DNA of 64,000 bases from Caldilineae bacterium (GTDB lineage Bacteria; Chloroflexota; Anaerolineae; JAAEKA01), in the NCBI GenBank assembly GCA_020634555.1, contig JACKBK010000010.1, positions 49,121 to 113,120 on the forward strand. The letters are read 5' to 3'. The notes under the pieces were generated by a model. That model searched no databases, was not told the DNA's origin, and saw nothing but the letters and a program-made list of their open reading frames with translations. This document shows, piece after piece, positions 56,546 through 64,000 of this stretch. The stretch's first letter is position 1. Every line of letters starts with the position of its first letter. The position numbers and the translations under genes were made by a program.

Positions 56546-57261
56546 GCGACGCCCTGCTGACCGTCGAGAACCTGCAAACCAACTACGGTGCGATCCGGGC
56601 GCTGAAAGGCGTCTCGTTCCACGTCGATGCCGGCGCGACGGTGACGTTGATCGGCGCCAACGGCGCCGGCAAATCCACGACCCTCAACACCATCAGTGGG
56701 CTGCTCAAGCCGGCTGCCGGCCGGGTCGTGTTCAACGGGACCGACATCACCGGCTGGCGGGCGGACCGCGTGACGGCGGCCGGGCTGGTGCAGGTCCCCG
56801 AGGGCCGCGAGATCCTGGCGCCGCTGACCGTCGCCGAGAACCTGGAGTTGGGCGCGTACACCCGGCACGACAAAGAGGTGGCGCAGGACATGGCGCGCAT
56901 CCTCGCGCGCTTCCCGCGGCTGGCCGAGCGGCGCGACCAGCAAGCCGGGTCGTTGAGCGGCGGCGAGCAACAGATGCTGGCCATCGGCCGGGCGCTGATG
57001 GCGCGCCCCAAGCTCTTGATGCTGGACGAGCCCAGCATGGGCTTGGCGCCGGTGCTGGTGCGCGACGTCTTCGACTTCATCGCCGAGCTGCAGGCGCGGG
57101 GCACCACGATCCTGCTGGTGGAGCAGAACGCCCGCAAGGCGCTGCGGGCCGCCGGCTACGCCTACGTGCTGGAAAACGGTCTCATCACCCAGGAGGGGAC
57201 AGGCGAGGAGCTGTTGCAGGACGCCCGCATCGTCGAGGCGTACCTGGGCAGCGGGCATTGA
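56542..57261 (+). CDS. livF: branched-chain amino acid ABC transporter ATP-binding protein LivF
   Basis: A 239-residue ATPase starting with GTG at 56542, overlapping the livG stop (GTGA). It shows Walker A LIGANGAGKSTTLNTISGLL, the LivF-specific VPEGREILAPLTVAENLELG, signature SLSGGEQQMLAIGRALMARP, Walker B LLMLDEPSMGLAPVLVRD and LLVEQNARKALRAAGYAYVL. It completes a five-subunit importer. Confidence 0.93.
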   Translation: MSDALLTVENLQTNYGAIRALKGVSFHVDAGATVTLIGANGAGKSTTLNTISGLLKPAAGRVVFNGTDITGWRADRVTAAGLVQVPEGREILAPLTVAENLELGAYTRHDKEVAQDMARILARFPRLAERRDQQAGSLSGGEQQMLAIGRALMARPKLLMLDEPSMGLAPVLVRDVFDFIAELQARGTTILLVEQNARKALRAAGYAYVLENGLITQEGTGEELLQDARIVEAYLGSGH

Positions 57262-57478
57262 GCGGCTGTTGCCAACGATTCTGTTCAGTCTGTTAAACGA
57301 ACTGCACACAGCAAAGAGGGACTGTCAACGGACGCTGAAAAGTTAGCATCCTTGAGCCGGTCAGCCGCGCCGCGTGCCGGCGCGAACAATTGCATAGTTC
57401 ACCAGAAATTATGACCTGCGTCATACGATTTTGAGCAATAACGGGGTAAACTGTAGACAGAGTGGGAAAGCAGATCCT

Positions 57479-57982
57479 ATGAAAACGCTCTGTCTGTTAA
57501 CCGTATGTCTTCTACTGTGCAGCGCCTGTGGGCACCGCGATGACCCAAAAATCTGGGCGGCCGATGTTGTCAAGATCGAGAGTATATTCCCTGCGCTGGA
57601 AGAAAAAGGCGTGAGGGTTTTTCGAAACAACGATTGGTGCAAGGCATTCGAATACACCAAGGGAAGTTATACCAACGAGTTCGATGACAACTGCATCTAC
57701 CTACTGAATGCAAAGCCTCGGCCGTTTGATCCTGCAGCTACACAGTCCTTTCTTGAGGTGTCAGAGGTTCTTCAAGCCACAGACATCGGTATCACAATCA
57801 CCAAAGCAAAATACAACAGTTCCGGTGAACTGATCTTTGGGGAATTCGATTTCGGCAGTGGCTTCTCCAGACGTTACTATGTCTATAGTCCCGGCTACAC
57901 ACTTCCTACCGACATACCTGATGAACTGGTACATACACCGATCAATTTGGATTGGTACCACATCTGGATGGATTGGAATTGA
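57479..57982 (+). CDS. small lipoprotein of unknown function
   Basis: A 167-residue protein from ATG 57479 with the signal LCLLTVCLLLCSACGHRDDP (lipobox LCSAC). It has a moderate GC content, lower than the neighbours. The mature part has aromatic-rich segments (GFSRRYYVYSPGYTLPTDIP, NLDWYHIWMDWN) and no family I recognise. It follows a 217-base gap after livF, where nothing else is seen. Confidence 0.65.
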   Translation: MKTLCLLTVCLLLCSACGHRDDPKIWAADVVKIESIFPALEEKGVRVFRNNDWCKAFEYTKGSYTNEFDDNCIYLLNAKPRPFDPAATQSFLEVSEVLQATDIGITITKAKYNSSGELIFGEFDFGSGFSRRYYVYSPGYTLPTDIPDELVHTPINLDWYHIWMDWN

Positions 57983-58103
57983 CATCTGAAGTAAGGGTTT
58001 CGTTTAGACCCTTGACGCCAACCACATAAGCCGGCCTACTGGCTCTGCCCATTGAATAGGCAGTCAGCGACCGGCGCCTTAAATCTCATCATGGAGGGAT
58101 CTC

Positions 58104-60125
58104 ATGAAGCTTCGAATCATTACCACGCTGCTGCTGGCTCTGATGGCATTCGCTGCCTGTGGCTCTTCTCCCGCTGCAACTCCTGAACCGGCAGCAACCG
58201 ATGCCGCGCCACCGGTTTCCACACCCACATCCGCCCCCACTGACACACCTGTACCGTCACCGACCCCGCTTCCTACCGACACGCCGTTGCCGGCGTCTCT
58301 GACTCCGTCAGAGATCTTCGACCAGGTTGCACCTTCAGTTGCCTTTGTCGAGACCGGCCGCGGCACCGGAAGTGGTTTCCTCATCGATGACGGTTACTTG
58401 GTGACCAACGCACATGTAGTCTGGCCATTCACCTCAGTGCGTGTCGTGTTCCCGGACGGCAGCGAGTTCGAGAACACGCCCGTTCTGGCCACGGACCTGA
58501 TCGGCGATCTGGCGGTCCTCGGACCGATCGAAACCGACCTTTCCCCAGTGTCGTTCCTCACCGATGAAAGGCTGGTAATAGGAAAGGATGTCTATCTCAT
58601 CGGCTATCCCGGCGAGGTTGAAGACTTCCCGCAACCGACGATTTCGCGCGGCCTGGTATCGCGGCTGCGCAACTGGCCGGCGATCGACATGACGTACCTG
58701 CAAACCGATGCAGCGATTGCCGGGGGACAAAGTGGCGGTGTGTTGGTTTCAGACCAAGGCAAGGTTGCCGGTATCTCAGGCAACTCTTTTGCTCAAACAA
58801 GCTTCGCACTGGTAGCTTCGGCGGCAGATGTCATGGAACGCGTCGATGCTCTGGTCGCCGGGGAGAAGGTAGATGGTTTGGGGAAACGTCCGATGTTGGA
58901 TGACCAGGCCGCCGACAATCGTCATATGGTAGTTATGCCCTTCAGTTACTCGGGCCTCCCCTATGGGTTACGCGGCAAGGAAGGCGATAAGGTCGTAATC
59001 GATTTCGAATCCGTCGGCGATTTTGCTATCGCGGTGACCGATCCGTTCGGTTACTACGCGGCATTTGCCGACGATACTACCGATGGCAAAGAACGCGTCG
59101 AATTCGAAATCGAGGATGAAGGCATGTATCTTGTGAGCGTGTACCAGGTTGATGGCGTTTCGAGCATTGGCACGATCTCCAGCACTGCCGTTCTGACGCC
59201 GCTCATTGACTACGATGACAGCACGCGTCCTGTTCTGAACGATTCAATTCCGGGCAACATTGACTACGAAGATGATGTTGATGCTTTTCGTATTTACCTC
59301 AAAAAAGGGCAGGAAATCAATGTGCTCGTCGAATCGGTTATGATTGATCCGGCCATTTCCATTGACTTGGTAGACATCGGTGACGATGACCTGAATCTGC
59401 CGCACGATGACGACAGTGGCAAAGGGCTATTCGGGACGGATGCCGAGATGAGCTATCGGGCGCCGGAAGATGGAATCTACAACTTGATCGTCGAGTCAGC
59501 AACCGGCTATGAGACCGGCGGGTATTACTTGAGCGTCGATAAGGTGGAGCCGGGCGATCCCACGCCGATGGCGCCGGATCCTACTCCAACACCGATTCAC
59601 AGTGCCATGGGCACTGCAACTCGATACGAGAGCAGCGGCACTCCCCGGTTCCGAATTGACCACCCATCTGATTGGCAGACGGTTTCTTCATCTTCTCCCT
59701 TGGTGGCGACGTGTAACCTGGTTGAATACTGTCGCGTTGCGGAAGGTGGGAATGTTGTGTTACTGATCGACGAAGAACGTCTGAGTGATCTGAACATGGG
59801 AAGCATGACGTTGGAGGAATATACGAACCTAACCCTAGAGGTTCTCAAGGCGCGTGCCGAAACGCTGAAAGTTGTGCAGTCAAAGGAAGTGGTTAATAAG
59901 CACGGGATTCCCGTTCAATATCTGGAGTTCGAATTCCCAAGCGGTGTTCTTCGATATCTTCGGATCATGTACGTCTACGAAGGTACTGCATTCAACGCCA
60001 CGCTCCTCATGCCGGCCGTGTCTCCTGACGCCGATGACACTGCCAGGCAGGTCGTCGAGGGTTTACAGCGCCGATTGGATCAGACATTTCAGTACATGAT
60101 TGATTCCTTCGAGGTCGTGGACTGA
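58104..60125 (+). CDS. secreted trypsin-like serine protease lipoprotein with PPC domain
   Basis: A 673-residue lipoprotein: signal TLLLALMAFAACGSSPAATP, a Pro/Thr-rich tether to about residue 70, then a chymotrypsin/DegP-like protease domain with His104 in LVTNAHVVW, Asp135 in DLIGDLAVLG and Ser210 in GGQSGGVLVSDQG. Next is a pre-peptidase C-terminal (PPC) beta domain around residues 375-475 (VDAFRIYLKKGQEINVLVES). The last 170 residues begin RFRIDHPSDWQTVSSSSPLV, a PsbP/DcrB-like module. No PDZ domain is seen. It is anchored outside the membrane; its substrate is unknown. Confidence 0.85.
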   Translation: MKLRIITTLLLALMAFAACGSSPAATPEPAATDAAPPVSTPTSAPTDTPVPSPTPLPTDTPLPASLTPSEIFDQVAPSVAFVETGRGTGSGFLIDDGYLVTNAHVVWPFTSVRVVFPDGSEFENTPVLATDLIGDLAVLGPIETDLSPVSFLTDERLVIGKDVYLIGYPGEVEDFPQPTISRGLVSRLRNWPAIDMTYLQTDAAIAGGQSGGVLVSDQGKVAGISGNSFAQTSFALVASAADVMERVDALVAGEKVDGLGKRPMLDDQAADNRHMVVMPFSYSGLPYGLRGKEGDKVVIDFESVGDFAIAVTDPFGYYAAFADDTTDGKERVEFEIEDEGMYLVSVYQVDGVSSIGTISSTAVLTPLIDYDDSTRPVLNDSIPGNIDYEDDVDAFRIYLKKGQEINVLVESVMIDPAISIDLVDIGDDDLNLPHDDDSGKGLFGTDAEMSYRAPEDGIYNLIVESATGYETGGYYLSVDKVEPGDPTPMAPDPTPTPIHSAMGTATRYESSGTPRFRIDHPSDWQTVSSSSPLVATCNLVEYCRVAEGGNVVLLIDEERLSDLNMGSMTLEEYTNLTLEVLKARAETLKVVQSKEVVNKHGIPVQYLEFEFPSGVLRYLRIMYVYEGTAFNATLLMPAVSPDADDTARQVVEGLQRRLDQTFQYMIDSFEVVD

Positions 60126-60165
60126 ACCTGCTGGCCAGCTTTGGCCGAATGTGCATCCATAACAA

Positions 60166-60197
60166 GAAGGCCGGGCGCGTTGCGCCCGGCCTTCAGA
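60166..60197. terminator. bidirectional intrinsic terminator
   Basis: A 13-bp perfect stem (60166-60178 with 60182-60194) with a three-base loop. It separates the convergent protease and tetraheme genes. Confidence 0.75.
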
Positions 60198-60261
60198 TTC
60201 ACTATGCCTTTCGATCAGACCGAGGTTCAAACTTCGGCTGATCTGTCAGTTGTCGGTGCCG

Positions 60262-60885
60262 TCAGCTCTGCGGCTGATGGCAAGTTGTGCAGGTGTCTAC
60301 CGGTCTACCCTCGTGATCAGCAGGTGCAGGTTTAACACCGCTTTCTCCGTGACACGTAAGGCACTGCCCTTCCATCCCAACGATGGCATGGGGAATGCCA
60401 GGCGCAACAGCACCGCCGCCGGCTTCCGGCACATGGCACATGGTGCAGGTATCCACGGTCCGGCCCTCGTGGTCAGCCGGCACAGGCTTGACACCGTTGG
60501 GACCGTGACAGGTCAGACACTGGGTCTCGATCCCAACGACGGCGTGGGGAATCGTCGGAACACCGCCTGCCGGCTCCTCGGTCGGCTCGACAGGTTCTTC
60601 AGTCGGTTCGGCAGCTTCCTCAGTTGGCTCCTCAGTCGCGGGCGCTGACGTAGCCGTGGGCGGAACCGGTGTGTCGGTCGGCGGAACGGGCGTATCCGTC
60701 GGCGCCACCGGCGTATCGGTAGGGGGCACAGCGGTATCGGTAGGCGGAACCGGTGTGTTGGTCGGCGAGACTGTCGTCGCCGTTGGCTCGACAACCGGCG
60801 CTTGTGTTGGCTGGGCCGACGATCCGCCACATCCGGCAACGAGCAAAGCGAGAACTACCAAAAGTACAACGAGTCGCTTGTGCAT
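60262..60885 (-). CDS. tetraheme c-type lipoprotein with duplicated CxxCH module
   Basis: A 207-residue protein. Signal VVLLVVLALLVAGCGGSSAQ (lipobox Cys19) is followed by a long Pro-Thr-Asp/Glu tether to about residue 110. The C-terminal half is two copies of one unit, with PHAVVGIETQCLTCHGPNG and DHEGRTVDTCTMCH in the first, and PHAIVGMEGQCLTCHGESG with DHEGRPVDTCTTCH in the second. Four CxxCH motifs should bind four c-type hemes, so it is probably a surface-anchored electron carrier. No cytochrome-maturation genes lie nearby. It is convergent with the protease gene. Confidence 0.85.
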   Translation of the reverse strand: MHKRLVVLLVVLALLVAGCGGSSAQPTQAPVVEPTATTVSPTNTPVPPTDTAVPPTDTPVAPTDTPVPPTDTPVPPTATSAPATEEPTEEAAEPTEEPVEPTEEPAGGVPTIPHAVVGIETQCLTCHGPNGVKPVPADHEGRTVDTCTMCHVPEAGGGAVAPGIPHAIVGMEGQCLTCHGESGVKPAPADHEGRPVDTCTTCHQPQS

Positions 60886-61029
60886 AGGTTTCTCCTCATC
60901 GTGTTCAATGGACTGTTGGATGGATACACTTGGCTGGCAAGCGTCCGGAACTCATCCGGGCGTGAGAGGTACGCCAAGCAGACAACGTTTGGAATTATAC
61001 TCCCGTGACCGATAGCATGCAAGTGTTTG

Positions 61030-61431
61030 TCACGCGGGCGCTCGCCAACTCAGCACCATCGCGACTGCATGTTCGTGGGTATGCGAGATGCTGATCTGCC
61101 AGCCGGCGATACCCAGATGTTCGGCGCGCGCCCGTGCCTTGCCATGCAACAGCACCTCGGGCTGGCCGCTGTTGCGCCGCACCACCTCGATCTCCGTCCA
61201 GTCGATCCAGCCGGCCTCGTGGGCTTCCTGAGGCGCCCAGCCGGTACCCAGCGCCTTGCTGACCGCCTCCTTGGCCGCCCAGCGGGCCGCCAGCGACGAC
61301 ATACGCGTGCCGCAATATGCAATCTCGCCATCGGTATACACGCGATGCAGGAACCGTTCGCCCCAGCGGCTCACCGCCTGTGCAATGCGTCCGACCTCAA
61401 CAATATCAACGCCGATTGAATACATAGACAC
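61030..61431 (-). CDS. acpS: holo-[acyl-carrier-protein] synthase
   Basis: A 133-residue phosphopantetheinyl transferase. Asp of MYSIGVDIVEVGRIAQAV and Glu of LAARWAAKEAVSKALG bind magnesium and CoA; SGQPEVLLHGKARARAEHLG and WQISISHTHEHAVAMVLS complete the family pattern. It moves the phosphopantetheine arm from CoA onto acyl carrier protein. GTG at 61431 directly follows the aldo/keto reductase stop; an ATG two codons later (61425) is an equally likely start. Confidence 0.93.
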   Translation of the reverse strand: MSMYSIGVDIVEVGRIAQAVSRWGERFLHRVYTDGEIAYCGTRMSSLAARWAAKEAVSKALGTGWAPQEAHEAGWIDWTEIEVVRRNSGQPEVLLHGKARARAEHLGIAGWQISISHTHEHAVAMVLSWRAPA

Positions 61432-62406
61432 CTACGGCAGGGGGCCGCCCCGCGCTGCAATGAAAAGCCTGTACCACTCCTCGCGGCTCAACACCACATC
61501 GTCCGCCAGACAACTGTCGGCGATTCGCAGGGGATTGGTCGTACCAATAACCGGCTGAATGCCCGCCGGATGGCGCAACAGCCAGGCCAGCACAATGGCG
61601 TCAGTGGTGGTCTCATTCTCCGCAGCGAGCTGGGTCACCAGCGTCGCGGCTGTCCGAACGTTAGCCGGTGCATCGTCCGGCGGGTTTGACAGCACCCCAT
61701 GGGCCACCGGCGACCACGCCTGCACACGAATGCCGTGCAGACGACAGTAGTCCAGCGTGCCGCTCGCGTTGGCATAGATCGCCTCTCGCTGATCTGCCAG
61801 CACGCCGTCGTCGATCAGGAAGCTGTGCAGCGGGCTCAACTCCACCTGGTTGACCACCAACGTTTGATCCAGGCTGGCCTGCAAGAGGGCGATCTGCGGG
61901 CCGGTGTGGTTGGAGACGCCGAACGCGCGTACCTTGCCCGCCCTGTACAGTTCATCGAAGGCGCGCGCCACCTCGTCCGGCTCCACCAGCGGGTCGGGAC
62001 GGTGCAGCAACAGAATGTCAAGATACTCGGTGTCCAGCCGCCACAGAATGCCCTCGACGCTGGCGGTGATGTGCTCGTAGCTGAAGTCGTAGCGGCCCGG
62101 CGACTCGGGCGACGGACTACCGGCGAAACGGATGCCGCACTTGCTTTGCAGGACGACCTGGTCGCGGCGGACGCCCAATTCCTTCAACGCGCCAGCAAAT
62201 ACCTCCTCGGATTTGCCGCGCATGTAGATGTCGGCGTGGTCGAAGAAGTTGATGCCGTTTTCCAGCGCGGCAGCAACCGCCGCCACGGCTCGCTTGCGGT
62301 CGTCCGCGGTAACCGGGACATCGCCCCAACTCCCGCCCAGCCTCATACAGCCAAGTGCGATGCGCGAAACAGGTGTATCAAGGTTAGTGATGCGATAGGT
62401 TTTCAT
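61432..62406 (-). CDS. aldo/keto reductase
   Basis: A 324-residue TIM-barrel oxidoreductase. Tetrad residues are Asp and Tyr in NFFDHADIYMRGKSEEVFAG, Lys in DQVVLQSKCGIRF and His in LDILLLHRPDPLVEPDEV. Later motifs are RAFGVSNHTGPQIALLQ and a C-terminal VIGTTNPLRIADSCLADD with the NADP-binding stretch. It resembles the YdhF-like group. It is immediately upstream of acpS and probably co-transcribed. Confidence 0.9.
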   Translation of the reverse strand: MKTYRITNLDTPVSRIALGCMRLGGSWGDVPVTADDRKRAVAAVAAALENGINFFDHADIYMRGKSEEVFAGALKELGVRRDQVVLQSKCGIRFAGSPSPESPGRYDFSYEHITASVEGILWRLDTEYLDILLLHRPDPLVEPDEVARAFDELYRAGKVRAFGVSNHTGPQIALLQASLDQTLVVNQVELSPLHSFLIDDGVLADQREAIYANASGTLDYCRLHGIRVQAWSPVAHGVLSNPPDDAPANVRTAATLVTQLAAENETTTDAIVLAWLLRHPAGIQPVIGTTNPLRIADSCLADDVVLSREEWYRLFIAARGGPLP

Positions 62407-62445
62407 CGATTAGGTCCATATCTCGGAGCAATTTGGAAAATTGCG

Positions 62446-63732
62446 TTACGCTGGATCGCCGGGTCCGGCGATGGCGACGATGTGAGCGTCGGGACGCAGG
62501 TATTTTGCTGCAACGGCGCGCACCTGCTCGGCAGTGACGCCGTTTACCACATCGGCGTAGCGGTGCAAGTAGTCCAGACCCAGATCGTACCACACCATGT
62601 CCAGGATCGTGTCGGCGACACCCTCGTTTGTCTCCAGCCGCAGCGGCAGCGATCCGGTCAACAGCGCCTTGCTGTCGGCCAACTCCTCGTCAGGCACGAG
62701 TTCGCTGCCAAAGCGCGCCAGTTCTTCGTTGACCGCATCCAGACAGCGCTCGATGTTGGCCGGGCTGACCCCGGCGATCACCTCCCACGCACCTGGCTCC
62801 TTGCTGGCAGCCACGCTGCTGTAGGCGTAGTAGGCAAGCCCCTGGCGCTCACGGACGTTCTCGCCCAGACGTCCCATCATCCCAAAACGGCCCAGCACCG
62901 TGTTGGCCAGCCGCACCGCGTCGTAATCAGGATCGCTGCGGCGCACCGCCGGCCCGCCCAACACGATGTCGGCCTGGCTCTTGCCCGGCAACGTCTGTTC
63001 GCGGCGCACAACGCCGCGCGCCGGCTCGACCGCGGGGTACTGCACGGCTGGCAACCGATTGGCCTGCCAGCCACCCAGTCCAGCCTCCAGCGCGCGCAGC
63101 ACAACCTCGCCTGTCACAGCCCCGACAACGACGAATGCACCGCCAGCCGGGCTGATGGTCCGCCCGTAACAAGCCGCCAGATCCTCCCGCGTCAGCTCGG
63201 CGACCGTGTCGTAGAGACCATCAACCGGCCAGCCGTAGGGATGATCCCCGTAGACACTCTGGCGAAAGAGCATCGACGCCACCGAGCGGGTATCGCTGTC
63301 CCGCTCGCGCAGATGGGTCAACCGCTGGCCGCGCACCCGTTCAACGTACTCATCAGGAAAGACCGGGTTGACAAGCACGTCGCTGATCACGTCGATCAGC
63401 AGATCGAAGTCTTCGGCCAACGCCTTGCCATCGATGCCGATCGCGTGCCTGCCGCTGTAGACGCTGAAGGACGCACCCACCGCCTCGATCGCCTCGTTGA
63501 TCTCCTCAAACGAGCGTGTCTTCGTGCCGCGGCGCATCACCGCGGCCGTCATGCTGGACAGGCCGGCCTGCGCGGCTGTTTCATACACCGCGCCGCCGGT
63601 CACATAGCCGTTGATCACCACCGATGGGCTGGTGTGGTTCTCCAGCACGAAAACCTGCAGGCCGTTTGCCAACGTCGCCTGGAAGATGTTGTCGGGGCCG
63701 GGAAGGGAGGATAAATGAGAGTTTGTTTGCAT
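62446..63732 (-). CDS. M16 family peptidase-like protein lacking the zinc motif
   Basis: A 428-residue M16 fold: FQATLANGLQVFVLENHTSP, then TGGAVYETAAQAGLSSMTAA, where active members have HxxEH, absent here. The rest is well kept: RRGTKTRSFEEINEAIEAVG, VRGQRLTHLRERDSDTRSVA, YGDHPYGWPVDG and GRFGMMGRLGENVRERQGLA. It is therefore the non-catalytic partner of a two-subunit peptidase. The end of a second M16-like gene lies directly upstream on the same strand and may encode the catalytic subunit. Confidence 0.85.
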   Translation of the reverse strand: MQTNSHLSSLPGPDNIFQATLANGLQVFVLENHTSPSVVINGYVTGGAVYETAAQAGLSSMTAAVMRRGTKTRSFEEINEAIEAVGASFSVYSGRHAIGIDGKALAEDFDLLIDVISDVLVNPVFPDEYVERVRGQRLTHLRERDSDTRSVASMLFRQSVYGDHPYGWPVDGLYDTVAELTREDLAACYGRTISPAGGAFVVVGAVTGEVVLRALEAGLGGWQANRLPAVQYPAVEPARGVVRREQTLPGKSQADIVLGGPAVRRSDPDYDAVRLANTVLGRFGMMGRLGENVRERQGLAYYAYSSVAASKEPGAWEVIAGVSPANIERCLDAVNEELARFGSELVPDEELADSKALLTGSLPLRLETNEGVADTILDMVWYDLGLDYLHRYADVVNGVTAEQVRAVAAKYLRPDAHIVAIAGPGDPA

Positions 63733-63917
63733 GGTTGGTCCTGTTGCGTACTACATATTGCGTAGCATGTGAAGGCGTGTGCGACCGGCGAGATGAGCAG
63801 CGTTTCGTGTGTTGTGTGGAGTAACCGTGGGAGATTCATGACGGGGCCACTCACAAGGCAATCCCGTTGGGACAACACCCAATCATCACCAGCTACGCAC
63901 TACGCAACACGCAATAC

Positions 63918-64000
63918 GATCATCCCGGCACATAGCGCGCCACCGTCCGTTTGCAGGCCGGCAGATAGCTGGCAGCCACGCGCTGGACGTCCTCGGCAGT
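63918..64000 (-). CDS. C-terminal end of a second M16-like peptidase (gene continues beyond window)
   Basis: The last 26 codons are visible, TAEDVQRVAASYLPACKRTV then ARYVPG and TGA at 63918. This is the usual M16 ending with the helix T.EDV..VA..YL and a closing beta strand, similar to the end of its neighbour. The 185-base gap after it holds only short GCGTAATGCGT-like repeats of a kind also seen near 53270. Confidence 0.6.

Noticed and set aside
61699..63714. A 671-residue plus-strand open frame across the aldo/keto reductase and M16 genes.
   Set aside because: It spans two confident minus-strand genes and their gap, and has no recognisable domain.
63740..63917. Short GCGTAATGCGT-like runs near 63750 and 63890, also near 53270, considered as regulatory sites.
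   Set aside because: They are low-complexity repeated strings without consistent position or spacing relative to starts.

Overview
The window looks like a GC-rich bacterial chromosome segment, most probably from the phylum Chloroflexota (Anaerolineae/Caldilineae-like). This is an inference from gene content: many lipoproteins with long Pro/Thr/Ala/Glu-rich linkers, a paired M16 peptidase locus, a pbpC plus alpha-2-macroglobulin locus, an F420-type nitroreductase-like enzyme, a giant secreted amylopullulanase and several DinB-like proteins. No rRNA, tRNA or CRISPR array was seen.

Layout. 0-6.7 kb: the end of an unrecognised gene, a sulfotransferase, a rifampin-phosphotransferase-like enzyme, an epimerase and a DinB protein. 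6.7-10 kb: a frame-disrupted membrane protein, an AT-rich stretch with a reconstructable gene of unknown family, a DUF1801-like gene and a DUF402 gene. 10-19.4 kb: a minus-strand carbohydrate locus with a Gfo/Idh/MocA oxidoreductase, a GH43-like protein, a LacI regulator with an operator-like inverted repeat, MalF/MalG-type permeases, a sugar-binding lipoprotein, an MGH1-like glycosidase and a chimeric GH4/GH78 remnant. 19.4-25 kb: small detoxification-type genes (methyltransferase, DinB proteins, UGT glycosyltransferase, deazaflavin oxidoreductase, P-loop kinase, monooxygenase, GNAT). 25-34.5 kb: a lipoprotein and a roughly 2,680-residue amylopullulanase. 34.5-35.5 kb: a RAYT transposase inside REP hairpins. 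35.6-41.1 kb: sucCD, a sugar dehydrogenase with a dockerin-like tail, and a ParB-like/universal-stress fusion. 41.4-51.1 kb: a cytidylate-kinase-like gene, pbpC and an alpha-2-macroglobulin. 51.2-57.3 kb: a toxin-antitoxin pair and a complete liv-type ABC importer. 57.4-64 kb: two lipoproteins (one a trypsin-like protease), a tetraheme lipoprotein, acpS, an aldo/keto reductase and an M16 peptidase pair.

How the genes fit together. The 10-19 kb locus reads as uptake and breakdown of a plant-type oligosaccharide under LacI control, and the amylopullulanase adds extracellular starch/glycogen attack. PbpC and the alpha-2-macroglobulin form the known periplasmic repair and anti-protease pair. The liv genes import branched-chain amino acids or similar solutes.

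A caution for users: between about 6.7 and 32.5 kb at least nine genes are frame-disrupted. Wherever I checked in detail, nearly every break is repaired by changing a short homopolymer by one base. That pattern suggests base-calling error more than gene death. From 35.6 kb to the end all genes are intact.
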